Counted from the stretch's first letter, positions 12,981 through 27,064 are shown. The stretch is DNA of 64,000 nt from Anisakis pegreffii (GCA_035041965.1 JAPYMA010000180.1:1-64000), one strand, 5' to 3'. Made by a program: numbers and translations. The notes: generated from the sequence alone by a model not told the origin.

Positions 12981-14749
12981 TTCACTTACTAAACTTTATT
13001 CTAAAACTCTTTTTAACAATATTAATTATAATCATAATAATAATAATAATAACAATAATAAATCATAACAACAATAAACATAATAACAACAATAATAATA
13101 ATAAATCATAACAATAATAACAATAACAAAAACATCAACTGATTGATCAAACAAATCAACTGATCACACCAAATAAAACTCAACACGCCATCCATTAAAA
13201 CAGTCTATCACAGTCACATGCCAACACTGCCTACTGCATACACCAAACCAACTACCTCTATCGAAAATAATCAAAAGCGATAGATAGAATCATTACAACA
13301 CACTACGTTATCACATCAACTCATCGTATCACATGACCTTTAAAGACCACACCAACAATACACTACACAATGCATGATGCCTACCTGCCTGCCTACCTGC
13401 ACTCAATACATTAATTAATTCATTCATTCATTAAAATTCTTCAATACATTCTTTACTAACTGCAATATAGTCAAATCCTATTGCACATTCTTTTCTAGTA
13501 CGAACTACGAACACTACGGACAACTACCCGATACGACTACTTATTATTGAGTCGAATGGGAGAAGGGGAAGGGGGGAATACCTATCTATTTTCAGGTGGT
13601 AAATTTTTGGGTAACTTCCAGACTCTCGGGTAAATTTCTAGATTCTCGGGTAAATTTTTAGACTCAATCTATAGGCTCTGCTCCGTATTCAGATAAGAAT
13701 TGTACTGAGATAAGCAACACAAACAACATCACAGTCTAATCAGTCCAATCATGAGTATATCACAAAAATTAACACACACTATAATACAAAACAAAACAAT
13801 TCCATATCACATCACCAAATCAACCAACCAACCAACCAACCAACCAACCGACCACTCACACGCAAACAAATCAACACACTGAGCACTCTCCCAAAACGTT
13901 CACCATTTATATCTTTTACCAAACTCCATAAACAACAACCCAACCAATACCAATTCAATCACTAATCAATTCTGATCAAGTCCAATCAAATGATCGATAC
14001 ATTATCATTTCACTGCTGTCAATATTACACTTCATAAATCAATCCACCAATTCGTTATTTTTAAAACTTTTTTATTTCTATTCTAAACTGCTAAAAATAT
14101 TTTTCACCTTCAAAATACTTCTTAACTTACTATTTTACTATTATCATTATTACTGTTATTATTACTATTATTCATACTATTATTACTACTTATATTACTA
14201 TAAAAGAAAAACCCTTAACGCAGTCAATCCCACTGCACCCCTAAGTGTCTTTAACGGTTCAAAGTCCTTCTCAAAACAAAAATCTCTAAATGTAAAAATA
14301 ATAATCAAAAACCAAACACTAAAACAGCACCACTACACGGCCATATACTCTACTTAAACATACCATAACGCATCTCTATACTATCAACAATAATTATAAC
14401 AATAATATTAATAATAATAATAATAATAATAATAACAATAATAATAATACTAATTATAGTTATTACTATTAACATTACAATTTGAAACACTAACTAAATA
14501 AATAAAGCAACTCACCCAGCATCCATCTAACCGACTCGTCTCGTCTCGTCTCCACTGCAAAACAAACCACCGCACGCAGTCAATCCCTCAACCAACCCCT
14601 CTCCACGTCCCATCCCGCCCCGTCCCCACCCCAGCCCTCTGCTAACACCCCCCCCCTTCTTCAGCTCCCATTTACTCTGTCATCGCGTCATCGCCACATC
14701 CCAATAACGTTCGCTATCCATACCAACCAATATTCTGCTATCAATATCA

Positions 14750-14791
<42 letters not shown>

Positions 14792-14995
14792 GCTCAGCAC
14801 TCAATTCATCGCCCCACCTCAACTTCTACTCTGCAAAAACCATTTCAAACCACTAAAATACATCAGCCCACAACACAAAAGTATTAATGCTTTTATCATA
14901 CACTCCTCAGATAAGCCTTAATCCTTCTGTACCTTGTGTTCTGCGCTCTACTTTCCTTTTTTGCTGACTGCAATTCAAGTGCAACCAATGCATTC

Positions 14996-15027
<32 letters not shown>

Positions 15028-15260
15028 TAATAATTAAAAAATAATAATAATAAATAATAATAATAAAAAATAATAACTACAAAAAACACCACTAACTATC
15101 AACCGACTACATCCTTATCAAACTAAAATAATCGCCTGCGCCTAATCCACACCACAATATTCATCGCATCACCACACACCAATTCTCATATTCCTTTTTA
15201 ATCGTCACATACAATCATAAGTACAATTATAATCATAAACACAATAATAATAATAATAAC

Positions 15261-15293
<33 letters not shown>

Positions 15294-16411
15294 TACAATT
15301 ACAATAAACACAATAACAATAAGCACAATAATAGTAATAACAATAATAATAACAATAACAGTCACAAACCAATATCAAAACCCAATACATATCAAATCAA
15401 CTCAACAAACGCCTCCCTCTAATTTTCAAATTTTCAAACTCAAAGCTTTTACATTATTTATAATAATAACAACAATAATAATAACAGTAATAATAATAAT
15501 AACAGTAATAATAATAATAATAACAGTAATAATAATAATAATAATAATAACAATAGTAATAATAATAATAATAATAACAATACCACCACGTAACATATAA
15601 ATTAAATCCTATCCACTAAAGTCACAAAACAAGCAGATTATTAATCTACTGCAAAGCAACTAATTCAATGGCATTCTATACGTCTATGGATACATCTAAT
15701 TAATTGCATATACCTTAATTACATCTTAATTAATCTAATTAATACCATTTAAAATAAGCCTCATAACATTCACCTTTATTATTACTATTATTATTATTAC
15801 TACAAACAATAATAAAAATAACTACTTCCAAATACATCTAAATTGATACCAACTCACTTCACATAACCCTAAGCGCACAACAATAACAATTCAATTAACA
15901 CATCAAATCATCAGAACCATAACAATAATAATAATAATAATAACAATAATAATAATAATAATAATAACAGTAATAATAATAATAATAATAATAATGACGT
16001 CATACCAATCAACAATTGGATCAGAGCCAGAAACAACCCTACACAATCAACAAACAAACAACAAAAATAAACACATAATAACCGAACAACCAGCGGTCTT
16101 AATCAACACTGTGCAATACACTCATTATAATTATTCAAAATCAATTATACATTAATTATTATGTAATAATAATAATAATAATAATAAATGTTAATATACA
16201 ATCTCATTATTACTATAATTAATATTCACGCACTTATCTATATAATCAACACACCTTTCGAATCTTACGCGGACGACCACGACTTCGCTTCACGGGCTGC
16301 TCTACTGAAATTTACCACCTTTACTATATTATATTATTCATATATTATATACTACATTCATTATATTATTTATATATTACATATCTTTACAATATCACAA
16401 TAATAATAACA

Positions 16412-16465
<54 letters not shown>

Positions 16466-16531
16466 CAGCACTATTAATAAGGCAAACCTTGCAGCTGAGC
16501 CTGTTGATTTTGCTGTTTGCTTAAAGCGACA
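12981..16531. other. Spacer between MTHFD1 start and the unidentified gene's end; microsatellite-rich
   Basis: No gene recognised. It holds many AAT/AAC tracts (14405-14450, 14752-14790, 14996-15070, 15240-15290, 15470-15590, 15920-15995), (CAAC)n near 13820-13850, and three copies of a CTCGGGTAAATTT word at 13605-13665. Presumably includes the MTHFD1 promoter. Confidence 0.5.
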
Positions 16532-19500
16532 CTATGTAAGGGTTGCTGCTGCTGCTGCTGCTGTTGTATATGGCCCTGAGCACTCTTGGCACATGTAAAC
16601 GCGTCGGGTAATGGGGATTGGGATTGGGGTTGGGATTGGGATTGGGGTTGGGAATGGGGTTGGGGTTGGGGATTGGGGTTGGGATTGGGGTTGGGAATGG
16701 GGTTGGGAATGGGCAGTGTTTGGTTTGGGTTGTTGAGGGAGTCGTTTTGACTTGCGTTCACTCTCTTCATCCGATTCGAACGAGTAGATTCGCCGCCGTT
16801 TCGCACCTAATTATGGCGTTAATTAATTCATTAATAGATAAATAGTAATGAAGATAAATGAATAAATAAATAAATTATTATTATTATTACCAGTATCGCT
16901 CGTACCACATATAGCACTGCCCAAAGTTGTGCTTGTAATCTCGGGATCGAGAGCACTCTTTTGTCTTCTCTTCATGCCTAGATCTCTTCGTTTCTTACGG
17001 TATTTCACCTCGTTTCCTTCTCTAACTCTCTTCTTCGCAGCAGTCGCCACACTCCCATAATTATTATCACCACCCTCCTCGTCGTCATCCTCATCGACGA
17101 CGTTGTTATCCTTAAAAAAATATCAAATTTTCACAGGTATACTAAAAATTATAGTATTTAAATAATAAACAATAAAATATAAATAATAATAAATAACAAC
17201 AACAACAAATAATAATAAATAATAATAACAATAAATAATAAACAACAATAACAAATAACAATAAATAATACCTCCTGTACGCTCTTCGCCTGTTGCGCCT
17301 GCTGCCTCAAGCGTGCCAATATCTGCCTGGCCTTGAGAATGCCCTTGGTCTCGGATGACGACGACTGCTTACTCTGATCCTGCCTGCTCCTGCCGCCGTC
17401 ACGATCGCCTCCTCTTCTTCGGATGATGACGAGTTGGCATCCTTTACTTTATGACAATTGTAAATTACTCTTACTCGTACATCGAGTGCTTGTTTTGTAA
17501 GTAAGTAATCGTTGTGAGGAGCGATCGACGGACTATTTATTTTATTAGAGTCATGATTACTTATTGGATTGATAGGTATTTGGCTACTACGTTTAATTAT
17601 GCGAAGTATTCACGACGACTAATTAATTACTCGGTTGTGTTCGGTTGGCCTGCTCGCCTACTAGCCAGCGGGTGGCGTGAATTGAGGCTAGAACAATGTG
17701 TACGAAACGTGAGCATTGTGGCCAGTAGCAACGTTATAAACGTTTGATGCCTGGCCAATCCAGGTAATGCAGGTAAATAATAACAATACTAAATGATAAT
17801 AATAGTAATAACAAACAATAATAAATAAAAATGCAAATGCACCTCAGCCGTCTTCGACTGCACCACAACCTTCCGCATTCGTGCCAAGATCTCAGATGCC
17901 CTCGAGATCGCTCTATCTTTCGCCACCCGTGGCTCTGCCCTCTTGCCTTTCTCTTTCGGTGTTATTTTCACCGCTGCCTTCACCTACAATCAATCCATGC
18001 AACAATTACCTCACCTCAAGCCGATAACAAAAAAACTGATATCATTATCAGCATCACTAACATTATCACTAACCCTGTCATCATCACTAACCTTATCATT
18101 AACGTTATCACTAACCTTATCATTAACGTTATCACTAACCTTATCATTATCACCCTCGTTATCACTGCCACTGTCACTGTCACTTGCGCTGCTACTGCTA
18201 CTGCTATCCTCTTCGCCCTCCTTCTGTTGTTTTTGACGTGCCAATGCCGCATCTTTCATTTTGGCCAGGATCTGCGTTGCACGCAATTTACCTCGTAACA
18301 ACTTCAGTGGCCCACTAGCTGCACAGTTCGTACCCGTACCCGTACCCACAGGCGTACCCGTACCCGCACCACTACCCTTACCCATAGCCTTACCCTCACC
18401 ATGTGTCGCCTCCAGGCCTGTCGCACCACCACCACCACTACTACCTGACGCTACTACATTGGCTGCTGCTCCTCGCTGACCCTGTGCACGTTGAGAATTC
18501 CGCTTTAAGAGTTCATTACTGCATGTCGACACGCTGCCATAACCCTCAGCTACTGCTGCCGTTGATTCTACAGCTTCAGCTCCTCGTTCAGCACCACTTT
18601 GCTGTGTACATGCCGCCAGTCTAGACGGCCCTCTTGCCGACGATGCTCCTTCTGCTTCACCAACACCCATTTTCACCTAAAAATAACATTAAAAAACAAC
18701 TACTATTTTCATCGCAATCAATTAATAATAACAGCAATTACAATAACAATAATCACAACTAGATAATAGATACAAGCCTAAGCCGAATCATAGCCTGCTG
18801 CTGCTGCTGGCTCAGTCTCACAACATTATTGATATTGGTACACAGAGCACTCGGTTTAGAGCAAAACTTTCAACTGAACGGTCGGTACGATCTCGGCGGT
18901 AGCTCAGCTCAGAGTTAGCGCTTATCACTATATTATCAGCGATTACCACCACCTTATCATTATCTTATCACTAATGATATTGCTACACTCGCTCTCAAGC
19001 AAAACTTTCCCATCCGCGAATGGGAATCGAACCCGCCACCTACCAATTACTAATCGTCTGCTAATTAGCTCTACCTCTGAGCTACCGCTTAGACCTAGCG
19101 TTCAGTCTCTGCTGTTGTAGCATTAATAATGACAACAATAACAATAATTTGCCCACCTTACACAATGCATCCCCACCTAATCACACCAAACCACAATACA
19201 TTATTCAGCAACATTCTCTAAAATCAATTCAAAACCCAAAATAATTTCACTACCTACCTCGCAAGGTCTCGCCAGCTGCTGCTGCATATCGTTTCTGTGT
19301 TCATCTAATGAGGTATTTATTATTGAAGCATGATCAGTAGTTGGCAGTATATTGTGCATTCGATTTGAGCCGTTCTCGTCTTCATTATTAGTCTTATCAT
19401 TACTGTTATCATTATCGTTAATGTTATCAGTTCTTTTGCTGTGTAACTGCCTTAACTGTGCCAGCAACAACCTAGTTGCTGTATCATTCCCACTGATAAG

Positions 19501-22500
19501 GGCGGCAGTCTTATCAGTGGCTTTGCTCGTTGTCTTATCACCATTATCAGTCGAGTCGTTATCACTCGACGAATCCGAACTGCTCGATGAGCTGCTGCTG
19601 TCATCGCTATCGCTGTCGCTATCGTCGCTGCTACTCGAACTCGAACTTGACGATATCGAATTCAAACTCCTCAATATATCACTTGCACGAATCACTAAAT
19701 CATCCTGGCCACTGCCAATCGTCCCTGAACAATCTATTACAATAAATATAATAACAATAAATACAATAATAATAATAAATACAATAACACAATAACACCA
19801 AAAAGCAAACCTGCGCCCGCAGCAGCAGCAGCCACAAGTGGAGCGATCCTACCCTCACCAACACTCGCAGCGCTATTACTATGAATTCCGGCATCTGTCG
19901 TTATATTCACATCTTTAATTATAACACTTCAATGACTATTTTCTCACATCAATAATAATAACAATATCAATAATAATAATAACAATAATGATAACCTTGA
20001 TCAATATAATAACAAAGCAACGAAATTCTCCACAAATTTTCATTAACACTAGTTGAATTAATTGACTCACCACCAAGTTGTGCTCCAACTGCTGCAACTC
20101 CAGCTCCGACTCCGACCCCAGCTCCGGCTCCAGCTCCAGTACCAACACTAGAAGAGTCCAATTCCCTCAAGACGGTCTCTTTGCGGTATACGACGGGTGC
20201 TGATGAAAGACTTGTGCCTGCACTGGACGCCGACCTTGACCTCATCCAGCCCACTGTCGAGGATGAGGTCGACGATGACGACGAATCCGATGAGGTCAAT
20301 GAAAACGGATCAGCTAGCAGTTTGTCCAATACCTGAACAATACAACAACAAATAATAACAACACCATCAAAAAACAATCAATCCAACACCTACCTCCACA
20401 ATATTTGTCGTAATCGCCCTCGAGATCAACGGCTTCACCAGATCATTCTCACTCTGCGATGGCTTCAACGCGTTTCTTGTGTACTGCTGATGTATCGAGA
20501 TGATACCATACGGAGGCAACGATGAGCTACGTTTCAACAATCCATTTGCATTGCTCTTATCACCACCCAAATTCAAACCGTTCACGCTATCTCCAGCTGC
20601 AGCAGCAGCAGTAATAGCAGTGGAACGTAAATAAAAACGCTCTGTAGTGATTCTTTGAGTGAACTTCCTTGACCTTGCCCAGATACGCTCTCGATACTCC
20701 CTAAAACGAGGCTTAGGCTGCTGTTGCTGCTGCTGGGCACTGCTACCCATGCCGCCTAAATCCATGTCACATGTCGTCCCAGTTGCCAGCATACTCAGCC
20801 GCTCTGAACCATACCCAGACCCAGGTGCAAAATCATTTGCCATGCTGCCGCCACATTCCGTAAGACTTCCTCCTTGAATGTCGTCTCTTTCAGTCGCCAC
20901 TACTCCTCTTACTTCTTCTGTATCTGTACCAGTAGTCTTATCTCGATTCGTTATCACCATCGTATCACCACCCTTATCACTACTATCACCCATATTTCGC
21001 GTTGATAACACCGCATCATCAATATCTTTCTGGTGATTCGCCGCCTCTGAAATCAATCTCCCTAACACCGTCCAATTCACAAAACCAAATAAAAGTGCTC
21101 ATGTCCTATCGAATAAAACACTGAATCAATCATTTTATCGCCGATACTCCAGCAGCACAATGCAGTCAGTCTTACCCTAAACCTAAACTGCTGCTGCCAA
21201 CCCCTCTACCGAATCAGTCGCTACACTTCCTTCAAACAACTCTTAAATTCAAATAAACTCAACTCAATTCAAACCCAACTCAACTACACCAACACCTAAA
21301 CTCAAACCTCAACTTTTACTATCAAAACTAGAGTGCTACTTCAAAATTCCTTCACAAAAAAATCTACTAACCTTGCTCAGCCACTCGCTCACTACTATTC
21401 ATACCCCTGCCTCTATGCAGCACTCCAGTGCTTTCTTGTGCCATCGGACTGCTGCTGCTTTGCTGTTTTGACTGCTGTCTAGCATCTTCATTGCCATGTG
21501 CATGTCCATCCCGATCCCGATCCCGATCCCCTTCACCACAACTATTACTCATCATTTCGAGGTGATTCTGTTGCAGCACTCCACCCGAATTCGTTTCAAA
21601 ACTCGTCGAAGCCACCCCTTCATCAACCGACAACGACGAATCCAACCTATCATCCACTGTACAAATCTTATCACCACCCTCATTACCATTGATATCATTA
21701 TCATTATCAGTGACTCTCCTCCTTCGTCTCCTTCTTCTCGTACCTACAATACCACCAGCACTTTCCTCTCCGATACGATCTCGATCTCGATCACCAGATC
21801 GCCTCTGCTCTCCAGCCTGACCATCAGCCACCACATTCCCACCAACTAGCATCTGTTCATCGCACCCCTCATCAACATTCACCATCTGATCCTCGGCCTG
21901 CTCTTCAGCACTCTGTTGTCTCACTTTTCGTCGTCTCACTCTGCTCTTCGCATCAGCAGTCTCCTCTATTCTCTTACTTCGACGTCGAACTGCTACGTTT
22001 GCAGTTTCATTCGTGACGTTGTGTCCATCCTCAATCAAGTCATCAGTGCCTCCTTCCACATTCACCTCGTCCACTGCTCTCATGTCCTCACATCGACTAC
22101 CAGCTGCGGCCACAACTCGCCGACCTGCGCCTCTTCCCCCTCGTCGTGGAGACGAACGTCTTGTATTCACACCCGATGGACCTATCAATCATAATACATT
22201 AATAAATCATAATAACATCACCATACATAACAATCTCATTAGCATCATCACTAAATGTTATTCACTACTGCTAAATAACATTCATAATGAGTATAACATC
22301 AAACATATTACAATTAATATAATGAACATACACCTGAGCTATCACCATCTTACTCGTACTCTACTACTCATTCAATAATACTAACAATTCCCCAAGTAAG
22401 CAAGTAACTCGATACCCAAGTAAGTAAGTAAGGATAAAAGTATCGAGTTTAATAATAGTGCCAGTACTAATCACAATAATAATAATAAAATAATAATCAC

Positions 22501-24308
22501 CTGGTTGCTGTCCATCATTTTCGGCAGCAGCAGACTGCTTCCAAGACAATTTCTTCGGTTTAATGAGTTGTGACAATTGGATGTTATCATCGAAATCGGT
22601 TCTATCCACATCAATGTCCACATCCACACCATCTTTTGATCGTTTTGAAGGCCTTCTACCCCCTCGAGCACCTCCCCTAGTCGATACCTGTATTGCTATT
22701 GATATTATTATTGGTAATGCTGCAGTACAGCTCAACGAGAAAGGTAGTGTGCCTGACACACATGAAGAACATTGATCTGCTGATTGGTTGGTTGATCGTG
22801 GGCTGCTTGATTTTGATTAGTTGATGAAGGTTTAGTTGACCAGTTGATCTGGATGAGAGTTGATCTCGAGCACGCAGAATAATTTCGATAGAAATGAATT
22901 AATGACCATGCTCACGGCTACCCGTGATTCACACAATCAATGCGTACAAATCCACCAAGCCCATTCACCACCCAATCCCCAACCAACCGCACCCAACTGA
23001 ACCAAACCACTCAAATGATTTCCATTCCATTCTCGTGCCGTCTTTAATTCGCTCGCCTCACACGAGCGAACGTACGAGCGCGCGCGTATTGGCGCCAAAC
23101 TCTTCCTTCGCAAACGATTTCTAATTTGATCGAACTTATCGATCAACTCAAAAAAACGATCAAAATGATCAACTCTACTCTCGCCAGATGATCAACTAAA
23201 CCTTAATCAACTGATCAACATGGCTCACAATCAGCACATCACAATATTCTCCACGTGCGTTAGGCCACACTCCTTTCTCCTTGATCTAAACTGCACGATT
23301 ACCTTATTATTATTATTATTGCTATTAATATAAACCAACCTTCACCCTGGAACGCTTCTGCAATGACGACGCGTTACTGCTCAATCGATCGCTAACTACA
23401 CCCTTATCCGACCCTATATCCTCATCTGCCGACGTGCCTGCTATAATACTATTACATTACTTTTACTGTCTCTTATTACTAGTAATCAAATATTGTTATT
23501 TACTGCTGTACAAAGCACTCAGCAAATGAACAAAAAGCTAACCCTTAATACTGCTCGTTACCGATGCTGTTTTTCTCGATTTCATGCCGTATCCAGTATT
23601 TGCCGATGAGACGTTCTCTCCTTTTACTATCAACGATTTACCAGATGCCACATTATTATTATTAATATTATTAGTTTTATTATTGGACGCTAGCCATGCT
23701 GCCGTCATATTGTTGTTGCTATTGTTGCCTTTCGTGCAGTTGGCCCTCTCTGGAGGTCGTCTTCCGGGCGGGTCAATAGGCAAACCCAAATGAACAGTCT
23801 CACAATGGACACGCATCGGGCCGTGGGCGGCGAACGTGCGGTCGCACTGAAATAACCATAAACAATAACTGTAAAAATGACAAAATGAATTGACAACGAA
23901 TGACAAAACAATTGACATAATGACAAAATAGAACAAAACGCACGTAATGACAGAAGAACATCATCGGATGTTTGATCTTCTCGTGAATAATCATGAACTT
24001 AGCATCTGTCAATCGATCCTCACACAAATGACACTTCGCTTTGTATACCTCCAGTGTCGCCTCATCCACAAAACCCACCGCACTCTCCAGTGTGACCGTC
24101 CGCAGAAATTCAACATCCTTAACAATTACTTACAACTATTATAATTACATTAATCACATTAATAATCACCTTCTGACGTTTCTTTTCCTTGGCCCGTTCA
24201 GCTCTAGCATTACGTCGTTCTTCTGATTTCTTTTCTTTTTCTAAGCGTTTTGCTTCTGCAATTCACATGTTATTTAGTGTTGCGGGCGATATTAACAACA
24301 ATAATCAC

Positions 24309-24391
<83 letters not shown>

Positions 24392-24887
24392 CAATAATAA
24401 TAATAAGTAACCCTCAGAAGTAGTCGGTATAATAGGTTCCAATTTCTCCTGATCAGCTTGATACTTCTGTAGCTCGGCCTCATAGAGCCTCTCCTGCTCG
24501 ATCTGCTGTATTCTCTGCTTCATCTCTTCCAGGCCTCGAGCCTCATCACCCTCCATACGCGCCTTGTTCTTGCTATTCGGATCCTTGAATCGACGACCCA
24601 ACGTCCTGTCCACACCCTTGTCTGCGAACCACTCGTTCCATTGATCCAAACGCAGTGACTAGAATTTATTAATAATAAACAACAACTACAATAATAAAGC
24701 TACTCACCAAGTGATGTCGAAGCGCGGCATGCGGATCAGTCTCTTCACAACCCTCCGGATAGGGCAAAAAAATGCACCGTTCAAATGAATAACGATAGAT
24801 TCGTATGAATTTATCTAGCATCTCTTTTAATTCATTATCCTAAAATATCATCATCACAATAACAGTAATAATAACAATAACAATTAC

Positions 24888-24928
<41 letters not shown>

Positions 24929-25775
24929 TAAAAGTAATACTAATACAAAAATATCTCTCACCCTCAATCCTTTGATTTGCGTCAGTAAAAGCTCGATCTG
25001 AGTGAAAATTTTCTTCTCAGTTTCTACAATGGCACCCATCGTCGCTGGATTAGCATCGTCCTGTACTGGTGTATCGCATGCATCGTAAATTGCATCCGAA
25101 TAAATCTGTCCTTAATTTGACGTTTATCACAATTTGTTCGTCATCATTCCTCATATTAATCATGCCTTTCAACTACTGTTCCATTGCCCTACTCGTCTAG
25201 CTAACCACCAGGCGGCGCAGTGGCTAAACACAACGCTAAAACAGCGCGACGAACGGATTTAAAACTGACACTGCAGGACGAGCCACCATTGTGGTCAGCA
25301 TCAGCATCAGCAAATTCAGTTCGATCACAGCTTGCTGGTCAATCCAATTCAGATTATATCCATGACAATATCAAATCAAACTGATAAACAAACAATCTCT
25401 GATCAAATTCTTACCAGTCGAAGATGCTTCTTGAATGTTTTTTTGTTGTGATGATTGTTTGTCTAATGCTTCTTGCACACCTCCTTCTATCATGTCAGCA
25501 TTTCCCCCTTGTTGCTGCAGCTGTGAACCAGTCTCGAATTGCTCATCAGCAGGTTCATGCCCAAGTTCGGATTCAATGTCGAGGTCCGGCTGCTGCGGTG
25601 CCAATGCTAGATTTTCGAACGTTTCAAGCACAGTTGTTGAGGAGGAAGGCGGTGATGCTGACGACCGTTGCTGTAGTTGCTGTGGCTGTAGCTGTAGCTG
25701 TGGCTGTGGCTGCTGCTGTGGCTGTGGCGACGGTGGTCGAACCGACCGATCTAGTACCACTATTGTTTCACCCAT
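16532..25775 (-). CDS. Unidentified large nuclear protein: two C2H2 fingers, repeated ILAR/acidic modules
   Basis: Nineteen exons, phase-consistent: 25775-25415, 25110-24962, 24839-24708, 24658-24412, 24255-24170, 24117-23944, 23846-23543, 23440-23346, 22687-22501, 22181-21372, 21061-20394, 20332-20071, 19912-19811, 19724-19258, 18676-18029, 17983-17843, 17441-17272, 17110-16891, 16806-16532; about 1832 aa after one 1-nt correction in exon 17. In order: Gln-rich N-terminus; a conserved-looking helical block (RIYRYSFERCIFLPYPEGCE); Lys/Glu coiled coil; two C2H2 fingers across exons 6-7 (CHLCEDRLTDAKFMIIHEKIKH and the CHYCDRTF finger, C-x2-C-x12-H-x4-H); Arg-rich and low-complexity stretches; four ILAR-plus-acidic modules; basic patches (KYRKKRRDLGMKRRQK, AKRRRIYSF) that look like nuclear localisation signals. 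I do not recognise an orthologue. A chromatin or nucleolar role is inference. Exon 19 also reads open in a second frame to 16474. Confidence 0.72.
16612..16711 (+). repeat. G-rich repeat with G-quadruplex potential inside the last exon
   Basis: About 100 bp of TTGGGA/TTGGGG/TTGGGAA units on the plus strand with well over ten G-runs of 3-4. It lies in the final exon of the unidentified nuclear gene, whose RNA therefore carries the C-rich strand. The peptide is Pro/Gln/Ser or Pro/Ile/Thr rich depending on frame. Confidence 0.8.
17560..17768 (+). repeat. Dispersed repeat D, copy 1
   Basis: About 210 bp ending in the near-palindrome CCTGGCCAATCCAGGTAA and containing GGCCTGCTCGCCTACTAGCC. It matches 41435-41643 and 59401-59609 in reverse orientation. 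It lies in intron 16 of the unidentified nuclear gene. Non-coding. Confidence 0.8.
18098..18160. repeat. 24-bp in-frame tandem repeat in a coding exon
   Basis: Units of ACCTTATCATTAACGTTATC-type sequence repeat every 24 bp and encode a repeated DKVSDNVN stretch at the end of exon 15 of the unidentified nuclear gene. The TTATCA words are the same as those abundant in nearby non-coding DNA. Confidence 0.75.
18833..18922. mobile_element. Rearranged SINE copy (inverted head, no B box), copy 3
   Basis: Carries the SINE tail (GATATTGGTACACAGAGCAC, AGCAAAACTTT) followed by ACGGTC and GCGGTAGCTCAG on the same strand, so head and tail point the opposite way to copies 1 and 2. The B-box segment is absent. 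It sits next to copy 1. Confidence 0.6.
18975..19090 (-). mobile_element. tRNA-derived SINE with intact Pol III boxes, copy 1
   Basis: Read on the minus strand, GCGGTAGCTCAGAGGTAGAG gives a near-perfect A box and GGTTCGATTCC a perfect B box at tRNA-like spacing, followed by GCGGATGGGAAAGTTTTGCT and a tail ending near CAATATCATTAGTG. The acceptor-stem ends do not pair, so this is a SINE head and not a tRNA gene. It lies in intron 14 of the unidentified nuclear gene. Confidence 0.72.
22332..22499. repeat. Dispersed repeat B, deleted copy 3
   Basis: Shares the left ~115 bp of family B (GAGCTATCACCATCT to GGATAAAAGTATC) and then jumps to the AGTGCCAGTACTAATCACAAT end seen in copy 2. The centre is deleted. 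It abuts the donor of intron 9 of the unidentified nuclear gene. Confidence 0.75.
24310..24392. repeat. Long (AAT)n microsatellite
   Basis: About 27 nearly uninterrupted AAT units in the intron between exons 4 and 5 of the unidentified nuclear gene; one of the two longest tracts in the window. Confidence 0.95.
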
Positions 25776-26753
25776 CCTGCAATATTATACACATCTATCA
25801 CTACTTTACAATCACCGCAACACACAAAAATCACCACAACACCGTCACTCGAAACGTCGCAACTACCGCTCAACTCAGCACGGCCAATCCCCCCCCCGTG
25901 CACCATCATCGAACACGTCGTCGTCCTTCAATAAATCCAATCTCCATCACCAATAAATCACCATCTCTAACAAAATCCGACAAAAAAAGACGCCAATTCA
26001 TTAATGATTAGTGTAACAAAACTTGAAAATGCTCAATGGCTGCTGTGCTCTGAGCCGCGGTGGACGTTACGCCAAACTGAATTCGTAACTAATCGCCAAA
26101 ATCGTTGTGTACACAACAGCCAAAATAGATATTTGAAGTGCCAAATCGCCAAAACGGATCAAACTCAAATTCAATTAAGACAATAATAATGTTCAGTACC
26201 ATTACTTATATAATTTTTATACTAATGCATAATTTTTATATTAATATCACATTAATTACCACTATAATTACTAATTATCATAACTATCATTATCATTACT
26301 TATTAAAACTATCACCATTGCTATTCCTCTCATGTCTCTAATTCTTATTATTTATCACTAATATCATCACCTCACCTGTCTCCTTTTCCAACAAATCATT
26401 CAGCTAAGTCACACCGACAATATGCCTGCACCTGATCCTGTCAACCCGATGATCACTGATCCAAGCTATAATCTGATCAAGACCGATCGATCAATCGATA
26501 AATCAATCATTCCCAACACCTCAGCTGCGCGCAAACACCAGCAACACTGTCATATAACACTGTAATAACAAATCAACCGCACCATACTAACTCCATCTCG
26601 AACCACCACACCCAAAGCACCCTATTCATAACATCTAATCACCAACTTACATATATAATACTATTATTATTCCAAATGCCTTCTCTTAACGTATACAACA
26701 CATAATAACACTAACAATACAAAACAATTATGATTAAATAACAATATACTATC

Positions 26754-26804
<51 letters not shown>

Positions 26805-27011
26805 TAATAATATCCATATACAGATAGATATGTACTCATAAACGAATAACAAATTGCATAATCAACACAAATCAACGAATCAAAGCGTCCAAAACTAATA
26901 ATTTCAAAAACAATCACTATCAAAATATTCTATCTGCAATACGTTTAAGCTCTTAATCCAATTTAAAACAATATTATTGTACGTAATCTAATCATCAAGC
27001 CTTATCAAAAC

Positions 27012-27064
<53 letters not shown>

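Noticed and set aside
18975..19090. Functional tRNA gene
   Set aside because: Good A and B boxes, but the acceptor-stem ends do not pair and dispersed copies with a shared tail exist, so it is a SINE.
25205..25300. tRNA-like GGCGCAGTGGCTAAACAC block
   Set aside because: Resembles a SINE A box, but no convincing B box follows and no second copy was found in the window.
25424..26011. 195-codon plus-strand frame opposite exon 1 of the unidentified gene
   Set aside because: Antisense shadow of the CAG/Gln-rich exon; cysteine- and alanine-rich only because of the repeat.
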